Shown here piece by piece: positions 1 through 7,783 of a stretch of 45,322 nucleotides of DNA (the stretch's first letter is position 1; every line of letters begins with the position of its first letter). The stretch is from Pseudoflavonifractor sp. 60 (GTDB taxonomy: Bacteria > Bacillota > Clostridia > Oscillospirales > Oscillospiraceae). The notes beneath the pieces are model-generated. The model saw nothing but the letters and a program-made list of their open reading frames with translations, did not search any database and was not told where the DNA came from. Position numbers and translations under genes: made by a program. The stretch covers positions 1 through 45,322 of the forward strand of contig NZ_QWKI01000012.1 of the NCBI RefSeq assembly GCF_009911645.1. The letters run 5' to 3'.

Positions 1-43
1 AATCGCCCATAACGGAAGATTATTCCGCTGTGGGCGATTTTTT
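1..43 (+). terminator. Rho-independent terminator
   Basis: AATCGCCCA (1-9) pairs with TGGGCGATT (31-39), with an inner CGGAA/TTCCG stem, and a T run follows on the + strand. It would end a transcript entering from the left. The hairpin also overlaps the last codons of the minus-strand permease, so it may act in both directions, but the minus-strand tail lies outside the window. Confidence 0.75.
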
Positions 44-1159
44 GTTTTCTATGAGGAAGATCAGGGCCAGGATTGCCGCCCCGCCCGCCGCCAGGGCCAG
101 CCCATCCCCCCAGGAGCCCCCGCTGGCCCGCAGGTAGAGGGTCACCGGCCACCAGCGGATGAGGGGGGACAGGCCGGGGAAGAGCAGGGACAGGTCCAGC
201 AGCACCGGCGACAGAAGCAGTCCCAGCACCGGCACAAAGGGCATGAGCACTGGCAGGGCGTTCCAGGCGGGGCGGCACCGGGCCAGCGCCAGCGCCAGAC
301 TCCCCAAAAACAACAGGTAGGGGACCAGGGCCAGCGCCGCCCCCAGGGGGTTCTCCGAGGGCAGCAGAGCCAGGCCGCCCAGCACCAGCGCCGGCAGCAG
401 GGCCGCCCCCAGCCTGGCTGCCATCAGCCCAAAGGCCCCCCGCAGAGGGATCAGCCGCTGGGCAAAGGGGCTCTCCCGCCAGCGGCCCAGATCCATGGCA
501 GTCAGGAGGCTCCACACCGCCAGCAGAATGGCGGTCAGACCTGTCAGCAGCTGGGACACCCCCCGGTCCGCCAAGGCCAGAGGGTCCAGAGGTCTGCCGT
601 CCGCCGTCTCCATAGACACCAGGACCCGCTCCCCCTCCGGCAGCACCTCCTCCAGCCGGGAGGAGGCCCGGGCCAGCTCCCCCTCGGTTAAAATGCCGCT
701 GTCCAGCAGATATTCCGCCGCCATCCCTGGGGAGACGCACTGGACCACGCAGGCCGCCGCCGTCTCCCGCACCAGGGGGTAGACGGCGGAACCGGGGGCG
801 ATGAGCAGGGTCAACAGCCCCTCCAGTTGCAGGTCCTCCAGCCGCCGGGAAAAGTCCTCTGGCAGGACCAGGGCGCAGTCCCACCGCCCCGCCGCCACCT
901 GCCGCCGGGCCTGGTCCAGACCGGCCTTGTGGAAGACCACCACCAGACCGCTGCGCGCCTCCAGAAGCCGCCAAAAGTCTCCGCCCCCCTTCTCCGGCAG
1001 CACCACACCCACCTGCACCGGGGCGGACACCTCCTGGGCGGGGGCCAGCCGGGCGGTCCCGAAGGTGAGCAGGGGCAGCAGCAGGAGCAGCCCCCAGCGC
1101 CGGGGGTCTCTCCACTGGTCCCAGAGGCTGGTCCGCCAAAAATCAATCCAAAAGCTCAT
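20..1159 (-). CDS. ABC-2 type transporter permease
   Basis: Predicted membrane subunit of an ABC exporter, 379 aa. There is one N-terminal membrane segment (about residues 22-36), an extracytoplasmic region of about 160 residues, then five or so hydrophobic segments to the C-terminus. This is the topology of ABC-2/YhgE-like permeases that carry the large loop after TM1. The start is the ATG at 1159: it overlaps the TGA of the preceding permease (ATGA), which implies translational coupling, whereas the longer open frame upstream has no ribosome binding site. It is the last gene of a four-gene operon (ATPase, zinc-ribbon protein, permease, permease). The substrate cannot be told from the sequence. 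The family call is from topology and context; the export role is inferred. Confidence 0.75.
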   Translation of the reverse strand: MSFWIDFWRTSLWDQWRDPRRWGLLLLLPLLTFGTARLAPAQEVSAPVQVGVVLPEKGGGDFWRLLEARSGLVVVFHKAGLDQARRQVAAGRWDCALVLPEDFSRRLEDLQLEGLLTLLIAPGSAVYPLVRETAAACVVQCVSPGMAAEYLLDSGILTEGELARASSRLEEVLPEGERVLVSMETADGRPLDPLALADRGVSQLLTGLTAILLAVWSLLTAMDLGRWRESPFAQRLIPLRGAFGLMAARLGAALLPALVLGGLALLPSENPLGAALALVPYLLFLGSLALALARCRPAWNALPVLMPFVPVLGLLLSPVLLDLSLLFPGLSPLIRWWPVTLYLRASGGSWGDGLALAAGGAAILALIFLIENKKSPTAE

Positions 1160-2346
1160 AGGGTCTCCCCCTCGTCCATCCGTTTTCGGTACAGCAGCAG
1201 GGAGAGGGCCGCCATTCCCCCTCCGCTGACCCCCAGGCGGCCCCAGGTGGAGAGGGAATTCTGTCCGGCGGCCAGCTCCATCAGCCAGCTCACCGGAGAC
1301 AGCCCCCTCAGCGCCTGCATACCGCCGGGCAGCAGGGCGGGCGGGACGATTCCACCGGCCAGCGCCAGGGCGGCCAGGGCCAGAGTGAAGGCCGCAACCC
1401 CGCAGGAGGCGGCGCTCCAGGTCGCCAGACAGCAGGTCCCGCCGAACAGAGAGCACCACACCGCCATCCCCAGGGCCGCCCCCAGTCCCTCCGGGGAGAG
1501 ACAGCCCAGCGCCCCCAGGGCGGGGACCAGGAGGAGCAGCAGGGCCAGTCCCCCCGCCAAGACGCCCCCCCAGTATCCGGCGGCGGCGCCCCGGCCCACG
1601 CACCGCAGCCGCCGCTGGAAGGCCAGCCAGTTCCCGCTGTAGATGGGCACGAACAGGGGGGCGGCGGCCAGGGCGAAGGCGGACAGCAGGGCCAGGCCGT
1701 AGTGGAGGGGGATGGGGAGGGCCTGGGTTGCGGACACCGTCTCCATCTGGAACAGGTCCCCCCGGCTCAGGGCCAGGCGGATGTACTTCAGATTGATCTC
1801 CACCATGGCCTGGTCCCGGCTCAGTCCCGGGGGCGGGGTCTGGCCGTACAGCTCCAGCACGGCGTACACCCCGCTCTGAAAGGCGGAGAGGATATCACAG
1901 GCGCTCTGCCCGACCCACAGCAGCAGCAGGGATTCCAGGGGCCGGTCCCCCCGCACAATCAGGCGCAGGTCCGGGTTCTCCCCCCACATCACCCCCTGAA
2001 TGAAGTGCTCCGGCAGGGACAGCACCGCCGTCACCTCCCCCCGCTCCAGCGCCTCCAGGGCCGCCCCCTCCTCCATGGCGGCAAAGCGGCAGTACTGGGC
2101 CACGTCCTCCATCTCCCCCATGTACTGCTCCAGCAGCCGGGGAGTCCCGTCCCCCTCCGGGGCGGTCACCGCCAGGGTCACGCCGGAAAATGCAACGCCC
2201 TGGGTCAGCAGGACCTGTGCCGCCTGGCCCACCCCCAGGGGCAGCAGCAGCCACAAAAGGACAAGCCCCGCCAGCAGCCACCGCTGTTGGCAGAGCCTGC
2301 CCCAGGTCAGTTTCACAAACATTCCCAAATATCCAAATTCCTTCAT
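1156..2346 (-). CDS. ABC-2 type transporter permease
   Basis: Second membrane subunit of the same exporter, 396 aa. One hydrophobic segment lies at about residues 19-37, followed by an extracytoplasmic domain of about 190 residues and then six hydrophobic stretches. It is organised like its downstream neighbour but diverged in sequence, so the two probably form a heterodimer. The ATG at 2346 is chosen because homologous-looking sequence begins there; upstream codons are low-complexity and include a GC-rich hairpin. It ends in an ATGA overlap with the next permease. It is preceded by a 58-nt gap containing that hairpin. The substrate is unknown. Confidence 0.75.
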   Translation of the reverse strand: MKEFGYLGMFVKLTWGRLCQQRWLLAGLVLLWLLLPLGVGQAAQVLLTQGVAFSGVTLAVTAPEGDGTPRLLEQYMGEMEDVAQYCRFAAMEEGAALEALERGEVTAVLSLPEHFIQGVMWGENPDLRLIVRGDRPLESLLLLWVGQSACDILSAFQSGVYAVLELYGQTPPPGLSRDQAMVEINLKYIRLALSRGDLFQMETVSATQALPIPLHYGLALLSAFALAAAPLFVPIYSGNWLAFQRRLRCVGRGAAAGYWGGVLAGGLALLLLLVPALGALGCLSPEGLGAALGMAVWCSLFGGTCCLATWSAASCGVAAFTLALAALALAGGIVPPALLPGGMQALRGLSPVSWLMELAAGQNSLSTWGRLGVSGGGMAALSLLLYRKRMDEGETL

Positions 2347-2366
2347 CCGTCGGACCCCTTTTATCC

Positions 2367-2394
2367 GCCCCCTCCCCGCCAAAGGAGAGGGGGC
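2367..2394. repeat. GC-rich hairpin, REP-like
   Basis: GCCCCCTCCCC (2367-2377) pairs with GGAGAGGGGGC (2384-2394) across a 6-nt loop, with a single mismatch. It sits between the frameshifted zinc-ribbon gene and the permease gene. It has no T run, so it is more likely a dispersed REP-like hairpin or an mRNA processing/stability element than a terminator. Confidence 0.4.
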
Positions 2395-2404
2395 AATCGC
2401 GGCA

Positions 2405-2976
2405 TCAGAACATGGTGCTGTACAGCTCAGCGGGCAGGCGACGGGCAAACATCTGCTCTGTGGTCTCCAGCCAGTGCTGGGCATTGGCCTGCACCTGGAC
2501 CATCAGCACCATCAGCTCCATGCTCTCCATCTCCCCCACCAGCTTGGGAGCGGCTGTGGACAGGTCGATCCCCTGGCAGGGCCCCACAAAGTAGTCCAGC
2601 CCCAGGGAACAGATCTCCAGTCCCATCATCCGCACCGAGATATTATCCAGCGCCAGGTCCAGAGAGTCCTTCCCGGCGGTAAGCTGGCCCGCCATGACCA
2701 GAGAGCCCATGCCGTCCATCCCCAGCTCCCACTGGAGATTATTGGCAGTGCTCTTGGGGTCGTAGCTGTAGTCGGAGGTGATGGAAGGGAAGGGACCCTT
2801 GATGGTAGTCTGGTCGGTGAAGACGCCCCTTTTGCCGCCGTGGTCGCCGGTGGAGTCCAGGGTCACCTGCTGGCCATCCACATCCAGCTCCAGCCGCAGG
2901 TCGTCCACGTACTCCTCGCCGCCGCCCAGGTACAGTTCCGCCTTCACAGAGGCGTCAAAAAGGGTATCCTCATACC
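2405..2976 (-). pseudogene. C-terminal fragment of zinc-ribbon membrane protein
   Basis: This frame encodes about 190 residues that continue directly from the zinc-ribbon protein ending at 2970. Removing one G of the GG pair at 2975-2976 joins the two frames smoothly: ...GYVSAVK followed by YEDTLFDASV.... The fragment has no ribosome binding site of its own. Composition is that of an extracytoplasmic, beta-rich domain with no membrane segment. It ends with the TAA at 2405. I read it as the 3' part of a single gene broken by a one-base insertion, either a real mutation or a sequencing error. A programmed frameshift is less likely, since no slippery heptamer is visible. Confidence 0.65.
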
Positions 2977-4052
2977 TTAACAGCGGACACATAGCCATCC
3001 CCCACACAGACGGTGAGCTTCACGTCGCCCAGCTCCTCCACCAGCCGCGTCAGGGAGTCAAACAGGTCGCTGTAGAGGTCCAGATCCCCAATCTCGTCCA
3101 TCACGCTGTCAATCTCCTCCTGGGGGAGACCGGCGGCCTGGAGCATCTCCTCATAGAGCTCCACATAGTTGACGGAGGTGTAGATCTCGATCCAGACCTC
3201 CCCGTAGTCCTCCAGAGCCTCCTGGGGGATGACCACTTGGTAGACCTCCGTCTTGACCTCATTCCCGCGGAGGAGCACAGTCTCCGTGCCCCCCTGCTCC
3301 ACCTGGACCGCCTCCCAGAGGGCCTGGTTGGCCGCCTTCATCTGCCGCTCCAGCTCCTGGTTCCTCCCCTCGGGGGCCACAATGTCCACCAGGTCAAAGA
3401 GGTTAAAGCTGACGCCGGCAGCAGAGTCATCGCCGGTAATCCGCTCCAAATCGTCCCCCAGGGTCTCGGTGCTCATGCCGTAGGCGGTACCCTCGGTAAA
3501 TTCCGGCGAGGAAAAATACATTTTATCATCATCTGCCAGCACCTGGAGGGACACAATATCCTCCTCCCCCCAGAAGGCCCCCAGCTCAAAGCCCAGCTTC
3601 CGGTCCTTGGCGTCCAGGTCGGTGCTCATGCGCAGGCCCAGGCCGCTGAGGGCGGAGGTGTCAAAGCCTGCCAGGGCGCTGTTGATGCTGTTGAGCCGCA
3701 GGGAAAACCGCTGGCTGATGGAGCGCGCCTCAACCAGCCGGCTCAGGTCGGGCATCCCCATGCTGTCGCTGGCGGTCTCATAGGCGGCCACGGTCTGTTC
3801 AATGGCCTTTCCCAGCTGGTCCTTGGGGCTGGAGGACAGCCTGCCTGTGACAAAGACCGCGATCAGGGCAATCACCGCCACAGCGGCAATCACCCCGCCG
3901 ATGAGCAGCCCCTTCCCTCTGCCCGCCTTGGGGACAGGGGCCTCCGGGCCGGTGTAGGCGGGCTGAGCGGCCTTCTCTCCGTTCACCGCGCCGCAGTGGG
4001 GACAGAACTTGACGTCGTCCCGGATCTCATTTCCGCAGTTTTTACAAATCAT
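2970..4052 (-). CDS. Zinc-ribbon membrane-anchored protein, frameshift-truncated
   Basis: N-terminal zinc ribbon with Cys3-Cys6 and Cys17-Cys20 (CxxC pairs), a short Pro/Ala linker, one membrane segment at about residues 49-68, then a large extracytoplasmic domain. The product is 360 aa as read; about 550 aa would result if the frameshift at 2975-2976 were repaired. The topology puts the ribbon in the cytoplasm and the long domain outside. It lies 26 nt downstream of the ABC ATPase and upstream of two permeases, so it is probably an accessory or sensory part of that exporter. The function is not known. The frameshift removes about 190 C-terminal residues and adds only one foreign codon. Confidence 0.75.
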   Translation of the reverse strand: MICKNCGNEIRDDVKFCPHCGAVNGEKAAQPAYTGPEAPVPKAGRGKGLLIGGVIAAVAVIALIAVFVTGRLSSSPKDQLGKAIEQTVAAYETASDSMGMPDLSRLVEARSISQRFSLRLNSINSALAGFDTSALSGLGLRMSTDLDAKDRKLGFELGAFWGEEDIVSLQVLADDDKMYFSSPEFTEGTAYGMSTETLGDDLERITGDDSAAGVSFNLFDLVDIVAPEGRNQELERQMKAANQALWEAVQVEQGGTETVLLRGNEVKTEVYQVVIPQEALEDYGEVWIEIYTSVNYVELYEEMLQAAGLPQEEIDSVMDEIGDLDLYSDLFDSLTRLVEELGDVKLTVCVGDGYVSAVKV

Positions 4053-4078
4053 ATCTCATTCCTCCCGTCAATTCCAAT

Positions 4079-4702
4079 TCAAATCAGCCGCCCATTCTCC
4101 AGGGTCAGCACCGCCCCGCACAGCCGGTCCAGCTCCTGGGAATTGTGGCTGCACCAAATCAGACTGCCCCCTCCGGCCACAAAGGACTCCAGCCAGTCCA
4201 GCAGCTTGGGGATGTAGTCCCGGTCCAGGCCGGAGGTGGCCTCATCCATGAGCAGGATATCCGGCCTGGACAGCAGCCCCAGCCCAATGCTCAGCCGCTG
4301 GGCCATCCCTCCGGACAGGGCCCGGATGGGCTTCTTCATCAGCGGCCCCAGACCCAGCAGCTCCAGCACGTCGCCCGGCAGGGGCCCCGACAGGCCGCAG
4401 GCGCTCTGCCACAGCTTCAGCTGCTGCCCCACCGTCAGGTCCTGGGCCAGCTCCGCCCGCTGGGGCACATAACCCAGACGACTGCGCAGAAAGGCCCGGT
4501 CCCCCAGCACACTGCGGCCCTCAAAGAGCACACTGCCCCCGTCCGCCCGCTCGATCTGAGCAATCAGACGGAGCAGGGTCGATTTTCCGGAGCCGTTGTG
4601 CCCCGCCAGCCCCAGGCACTGCCCCGGCGGCAGCACAAAGCTCACCGGCGAGAGCACCTGACGCCCGCCGTAGCTCTTACAAAGGCCCCGTACCTCCAGC
4701 AC
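4079..4702 (-). CDS. ABC transporter ATP-binding protein
   Basis: ATPase subunit, 207 aa, first gene of the exporter operon reaching to position 20. Walker A GHNGSGKST lies at residues 34-42, the signature LSGGMAQR at 129-136, and Walker B ILLMDEATSGLD at 149-160. It is short for the family, with no C-terminal extension. The start is GTG at 4702, supported by a GGAGGGGAGG ribosome binding site 9 nt upstream. Partners are the two ABC-2 permeases at 20-1159 and 1156-2346. The substrate is unknown; exporters of this layout commonly move peptides, lipids or drugs. Confidence 0.88.
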   Translation of the reverse strand: MLEVRGLCKSYGGRQVLSPVSFVLPPGQCLGLAGHNGSGKSTLLRLIAQIERADGGSVLFEGRSVLGDRAFLRSRLGYVPQRAELAQDLTVGQQLKLWQSACGLSGPLPGDVLELLGLGPLMKKPIRALSGGMAQRLSIGLGLLSRPDILLMDEATSGLDRDYIPKLLDWLESFVAGGGSLIWCSHNSQELDRLCGAVLTLENGRLI

Positions 4703-4821
4703 AGCCCCTGCCTCCCCTCCGTTTTTTCTAGTATCTCATATCTCCCCTAAAAAATCAAGGCCCCCCGCAAAAGCGGCGTCAGCCGCCCCATGTTCTTGTC
4801 TCCGAGTCCTGAAAGGAAACC

Positions 4822-4894
4822 TTAATAAATCTTTAATAAAATCCTCAGGGTTCCTTTAAAGCATTTTGCGCAACTGTATGATATGCTCTAATAC
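4822..4894 (+). promoter_or_regulatory. Candidate regulated promoter with 11-bp direct repeats
   Basis: TTAATAAA occurs at 4822-4829 and again at 4833-4840, an 11-bp period (one helical turn) typical of sites for OmpR/PhoB-type response regulators. A related TTTAAAG follows at 4855. Possible promoter elements are TATGAT (4877-4882), or TTGCGC (4866-4871) with TAATAC (4889-4894). This fits a BceAB-type operon induced by a two-component system, but no such system is in the window. The rest of 4703-4821 shows nothing I recognise. Confidence 0.4.
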
Positions 4895-4917
4895 AGTTAA
4901 GCGAGAGGAGCGGATTC

Positions 4918-5073
4918 ATGATGACACAGAAGATCAAAACCGGATTGTGCATACTGGCCCTGCTGCTGGCCCTGCTGGCGGCCTACCGGCAGGAGTCAGC
5001 CATTCGTCAGAGCGCGGCCCCCGGGACGCTGGTCCAGCCGGCCCCCTTTTCCGCTCTGGTCCCGGCAAGATAA
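4918..5073 (+). CDS. Small membrane or secreted peptide upstream of BceAB-type genes
   Basis: Open frame of 51 aa starting ATG-ATG at 4918, with GAGAGGAG upstream as ribosome binding site. It has a basic N-terminus (MMTQKIKTG), a Leu/Ala-rich hydrophobic core at about residues 9-21, and a short polar tail. It could be a membrane anchor peptide or a signal-bearing leader. It ends 24 nt before the ABC ATPase start, so it is the first gene of that operon. No family is recognised. It may be a small regulatory subunit of the transporter, which is inference from position only. Confidence 0.5.
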   Translation: MMTQKIKTGLCILALLLALLAAYRQESAIRQSAAPGTLVQPAPFSALVPAR

Positions 5074-5097
5074 ACACTATGTCAAAGGAGAATGATT

Positions 5098-5865
5098 ATG
5101 TCTGACATTTTAACGGTAACGGACCTGCATCGGGTCTACGGCAAGGGCGGCTCCCTGACCCGGGCGCTGGACGGGGTATCCCTCTCCCTGGAGGCGGGGG
5201 AGTTCGTGGGGGTCATGGGCCCCTCCGGCTCGGGGAAGACCACCTTATTGAACTGCGTATCCACCATCGACCGGCCGACCTCCGGCTCCATTGTCATCGA
5301 CGGCAAAGAGCTGACCCGCCTCAAGGGCAAGGAGCTGGCCAAATTCCGCCGGGAGCGGCTGGGCTTCATCTTCCAGGACTGCAACCTGCTGGACACCCTC
5401 ACCGCCTACGAGAACATCGCCCTGTCCCTGTCCATTGTGAAGGCCCCCGCCCATAAAATCGACAAGCGGGTCCGGGAGATGGCGGACTTCCTGGGCATCG
5501 CCGACTGTCTGGAGAAGTACCCCTACCAGATGTCGGGGGGCCAGCAGCAGCGGTGCGCCGCCGCAAGGGCCATGGTGACCCGCCCCGCCCTAGTGTTGGC
5601 CGACGAGCCCACTGGCGCCCTGGACTCCAAAGCCTCCTCCCTGCTGCTGGGCCGGCTGGAGGCGCTGAACCGGGAGCTGGGCACCACCATCCTCATGGTG
5701 ACCCACGACGCCTTTACCGCCAGCTGCTGCCGCCGGGTCGTCTTCCTCCGGGACGGAAAGCTGTTCCTGGAGCTGAACCGGGGCGGGGATGACCGGAAGG
5801 TGTTTTTCCAAAAAATCATCCGGGTTGTCACCGAGATGGGAGGAGGGATGGCCGATGTTCTCTAA
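5098..5865 (+). CDS. BceA-type ABC transporter ATP-binding protein
   Basis: ATPase of a MacB/BceAB-class ABC transporter, 255 aa. Walker A GPSGSGKTT (41-49), Q-loop Gln93, signature MSGGQQQR (145-152), Walker B ALVLADEPTGALD (164-176) and H-loop His203. The start is the second ATG (5098), 7 nt behind AAAGGAG; the ATG at 5092 is only 1 nt from it. The end overlaps the start of the FtsX-type permease by 11 nt. In the family, such pairs sense and remove peptide antibiotics (bacitracin and similar) from their lipid targets and signal to a BceRS two-component system. Specificity here is unknown. Confidence 0.9.
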   Translation: MSDILTVTDLHRVYGKGGSLTRALDGVSLSLEAGEFVGVMGPSGSGKTTLLNCVSTIDRPTSGSIVIDGKELTRLKGKELAKFRRERLGFIFQDCNLLDTLTAYENIALSLSIVKAPAHKIDKRVREMADFLGIADCLEKYPYQMSGGQQQRCAAARAMVTRPALVLADEPTGALDSKASSLLLGRLEALNRELGTTILMVTHDAFTASCCRRVVFLRDGKLFLELNRGGDDRKVFFQKIIRVVTEMGGGMADVL

Positions 5866-7723
5866 GCTGGCCGTGCGCAACGTGGTCCGCTCCTTTCGGG
5901 ACTACGGCGTCTATCTGCTGACCCTCACCTTTGGCGTGTGCCTGTTCTACACCTTCAACTCCCTGGACGGCCAGGGGGCCATGATCTACCTGGCCAAAAA
6001 CGGCAACCCCATTGTGGACGCCATTATGATCCTCATGGATGTATTCTCGGTGGTGGTGGCGGTGGTGCTGGCCTGCCTGATTCTGTACGCCAACCGCTTC
6101 CTTCTGCGCCGGCGCAAGCGGGAGCTGGGCACCTACCTGATTTTGGGGCTGTCCCAGGGGCAGGTGTCCCGGCTGCTCTTCCTGGAGACGGGACTCATCG
6201 GGCTCATCTCCCTTCTGGCCGGGCTGGTTCTGGGAGTGCTGGCCAGCTTCGGAATGTCCGCCCTCACCCTGTCCATGTTTGAGATGGACCTGTCCGGGAT
6301 GCTGGCGCTGAACTTCTCCCCCCGGGCGGCGGGCAAGACGGTGCTCTACTTCGGGGTCATCTTCCTGCTGGTTATGGCCCTCAGCGGAATCCAGGTGTCC
6401 AAGTCCAGGCTCATCGACCTGATTCACGGGGAGCGGAAGAACGAGATTCTCAAGCCCCGGCCCCTGTCGGTGGCGGTAATCCAGTTTGTGCTGGGGATTG
6501 TGTGCCTGCTGGCCGCCTACGCCATTCTGCTGTTCTTCGGTATGGCTCTGGCGGTAGCGGTACCCTTCCTGTGCTTCCCCATGCTGGGGCTGGGCACTCT
6601 GGGCACGCTGCTCATTTTCCGCTCCCTGTCCGGCTTTGTGATGAAGTTTGTCCAGAGCAACCCCGGGGTATATTTCAAGAACCTGAACGTCTTTACCCTG
6701 CGCCAGTGGATCAGCAAGGTCCACACCACCTACCTGGCCCAGACGGTGGTGTGTATCCTCCTACTGCTGGCCATCGGCATCACCGCCAGCTCCCTGGGCC
6801 TCAACTCAACCCTCTCCTCCATGACCGACGGGGAGGCCCCCTTCGATATCACCGTTCAGAACCAGTCGGGGGATACGCAGACGGTGAACTTCGACGCGGC
6901 CCTCCGGGAGGGGGGCTTCGACCCCGGCGAAAGGCTGGCCTGGAGCTATGACACCATGCTGTATTACAACGACACGGAAGTGACCGGGATTGACTGGGAC
7001 CTGGGGGCCCTCTCCGTCATCCGGGTCTCCGACTACAACGCCCTTATGGCCCGGCAGGGCAGGAGCGCCTGCACCGATCCCCTGCCCGTGCTGCTGGAGG
7101 AGGGAGACCGGCAAAAACAGCCGCCTCTCATCACAGGAAATCTGGCTCTGTCCTATCTTATCGTGCCTGACGAGATGGTTCAGCAGCTGGAGCCCCGCCG
7201 CCAGGTCTGGTCCGCCGACTACGCCGGGGAGGAGAAGCTGGAGACGGAGGAGCAGCTCCTTGCCATTGTCCGGCCGCTGAACCAGCAGGTGGCCATTCGA
7301 GTCGAGACCCGGCTGTCCATCTACGGCGACATGATGGGCAACAAGTTCCTGGCTCTCTTCCTGGGGCTGTACCTGGGCTTCACCTTCCTGCTGGCTGCCA
7401 CCGCCGTGCTGGCCCTCCAGCAGCTGAGCCAGGCCGCCGACAACACCGGGCGCTACGCCATCCTGCGCCGCCTGGGGGCGGAGGAGCGGCAGGTGTCTCG
7501 CTCAGCAACCCAGCAGGTGGCCCTGGCCTTCTTCCTGCCCCTGGCCCTGGCCCTGGTCCATTCGGTGGTGGGCATGAAGGCAGCCAACGACATCATCTTC
7601 TCCGTGGGCAAGGTGGACAGCGCCGCCAGCTCCCTGATTACCGCCGGGCTGATTCTGGTGGTCTACGGGGGATATTTCCTGGCCACCTCTATGGCCTGCC
7701 GGCGTATGGCGAAGAACGCATAA
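5855..7723 (+). CDS. BceB-type ABC transporter permease (FtsX family)
   Basis: Membrane subunit of 622 aa. About ten hydrophobic segments are visible, with a large extracytoplasmic domain at roughly residues 310-490, the diagnostic layout of BceB-type peptide-antibiotic permeases. The ATG at 5855 lies inside the end of the ATPase gene and has GGAGGAGGG upstream; longer starts inside the ATPase frame are shadows. It forms the transporter with the preceding ATPase. In the family the large loop recognises the antibiotic or its lipid-bound complex. The gene is followed by a bidirectional terminator at 7741. No sensor kinase or response regulator gene is adjacent, so signalling partners must be elsewhere. 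Confidence 0.88.
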   Translation: MFSKLAVRNVVRSFRDYGVYLLTLTFGVCLFYTFNSLDGQGAMIYLAKNGNPIVDAIMILMDVFSVVVAVVLACLILYANRFLLRRRKRELGTYLILGLSQGQVSRLLFLETGLIGLISLLAGLVLGVLASFGMSALTLSMFEMDLSGMLALNFSPRAAGKTVLYFGVIFLLVMALSGIQVSKSRLIDLIHGERKNEILKPRPLSVAVIQFVLGIVCLLAAYAILLFFGMALAVAVPFLCFPMLGLGTLGTLLIFRSLSGFVMKFVQSNPGVYFKNLNVFTLRQWISKVHTTYLAQTVVCILLLLAIGITASSLGLNSTLSSMTDGEAPFDITVQNQSGDTQTVNFDAALREGGFDPGERLAWSYDTMLYYNDTEVTGIDWDLGALSVIRVSDYNALMARQGRSACTDPLPVLLEEGDRQKQPPLITGNLALSYLIVPDEMVQQLEPRRQVWSADYAGEEKLETEEQLLAIVRPLNQQVAIRVETRLSIYGDMMGNKFLALFLGLYLGFTFLLAATAVLALQQLSQAADNTGRYAILRRLGAEERQVSRSATQQVALAFFLPLALALVHSVVGMKAANDIIFSVGKVDSAASSLITAGLILVVYGGYFLATSMACRRMAKNA

Positions 7724-7740
7724 CGCCCCTATCAATATAA

Positions 7741-7779
7741 AAAATCCATTGCCTGGACTTCCGGGCAATGGATTTTTTT
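7741..7779. terminator. Bidirectional Rho-independent terminator
   Basis: AAAATCCATTGCC (7741-7753) pairs with GGGCAATGGATTTT (7763-7776), with a T run on the + strand and an A run on the left arm that gives Ts on the - strand. It separates the convergent BceB-type and MATE genes. Confidence 0.9.
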
Positions 7780-7783
7780 GCTG

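Noticed and set aside
2970-2980. Programmed frameshifting in the zinc-ribbon gene
   Set aside because: No slippery heptamer or downstream structure of the usual kind is visible; a simple one-base insertion explains the two frames.
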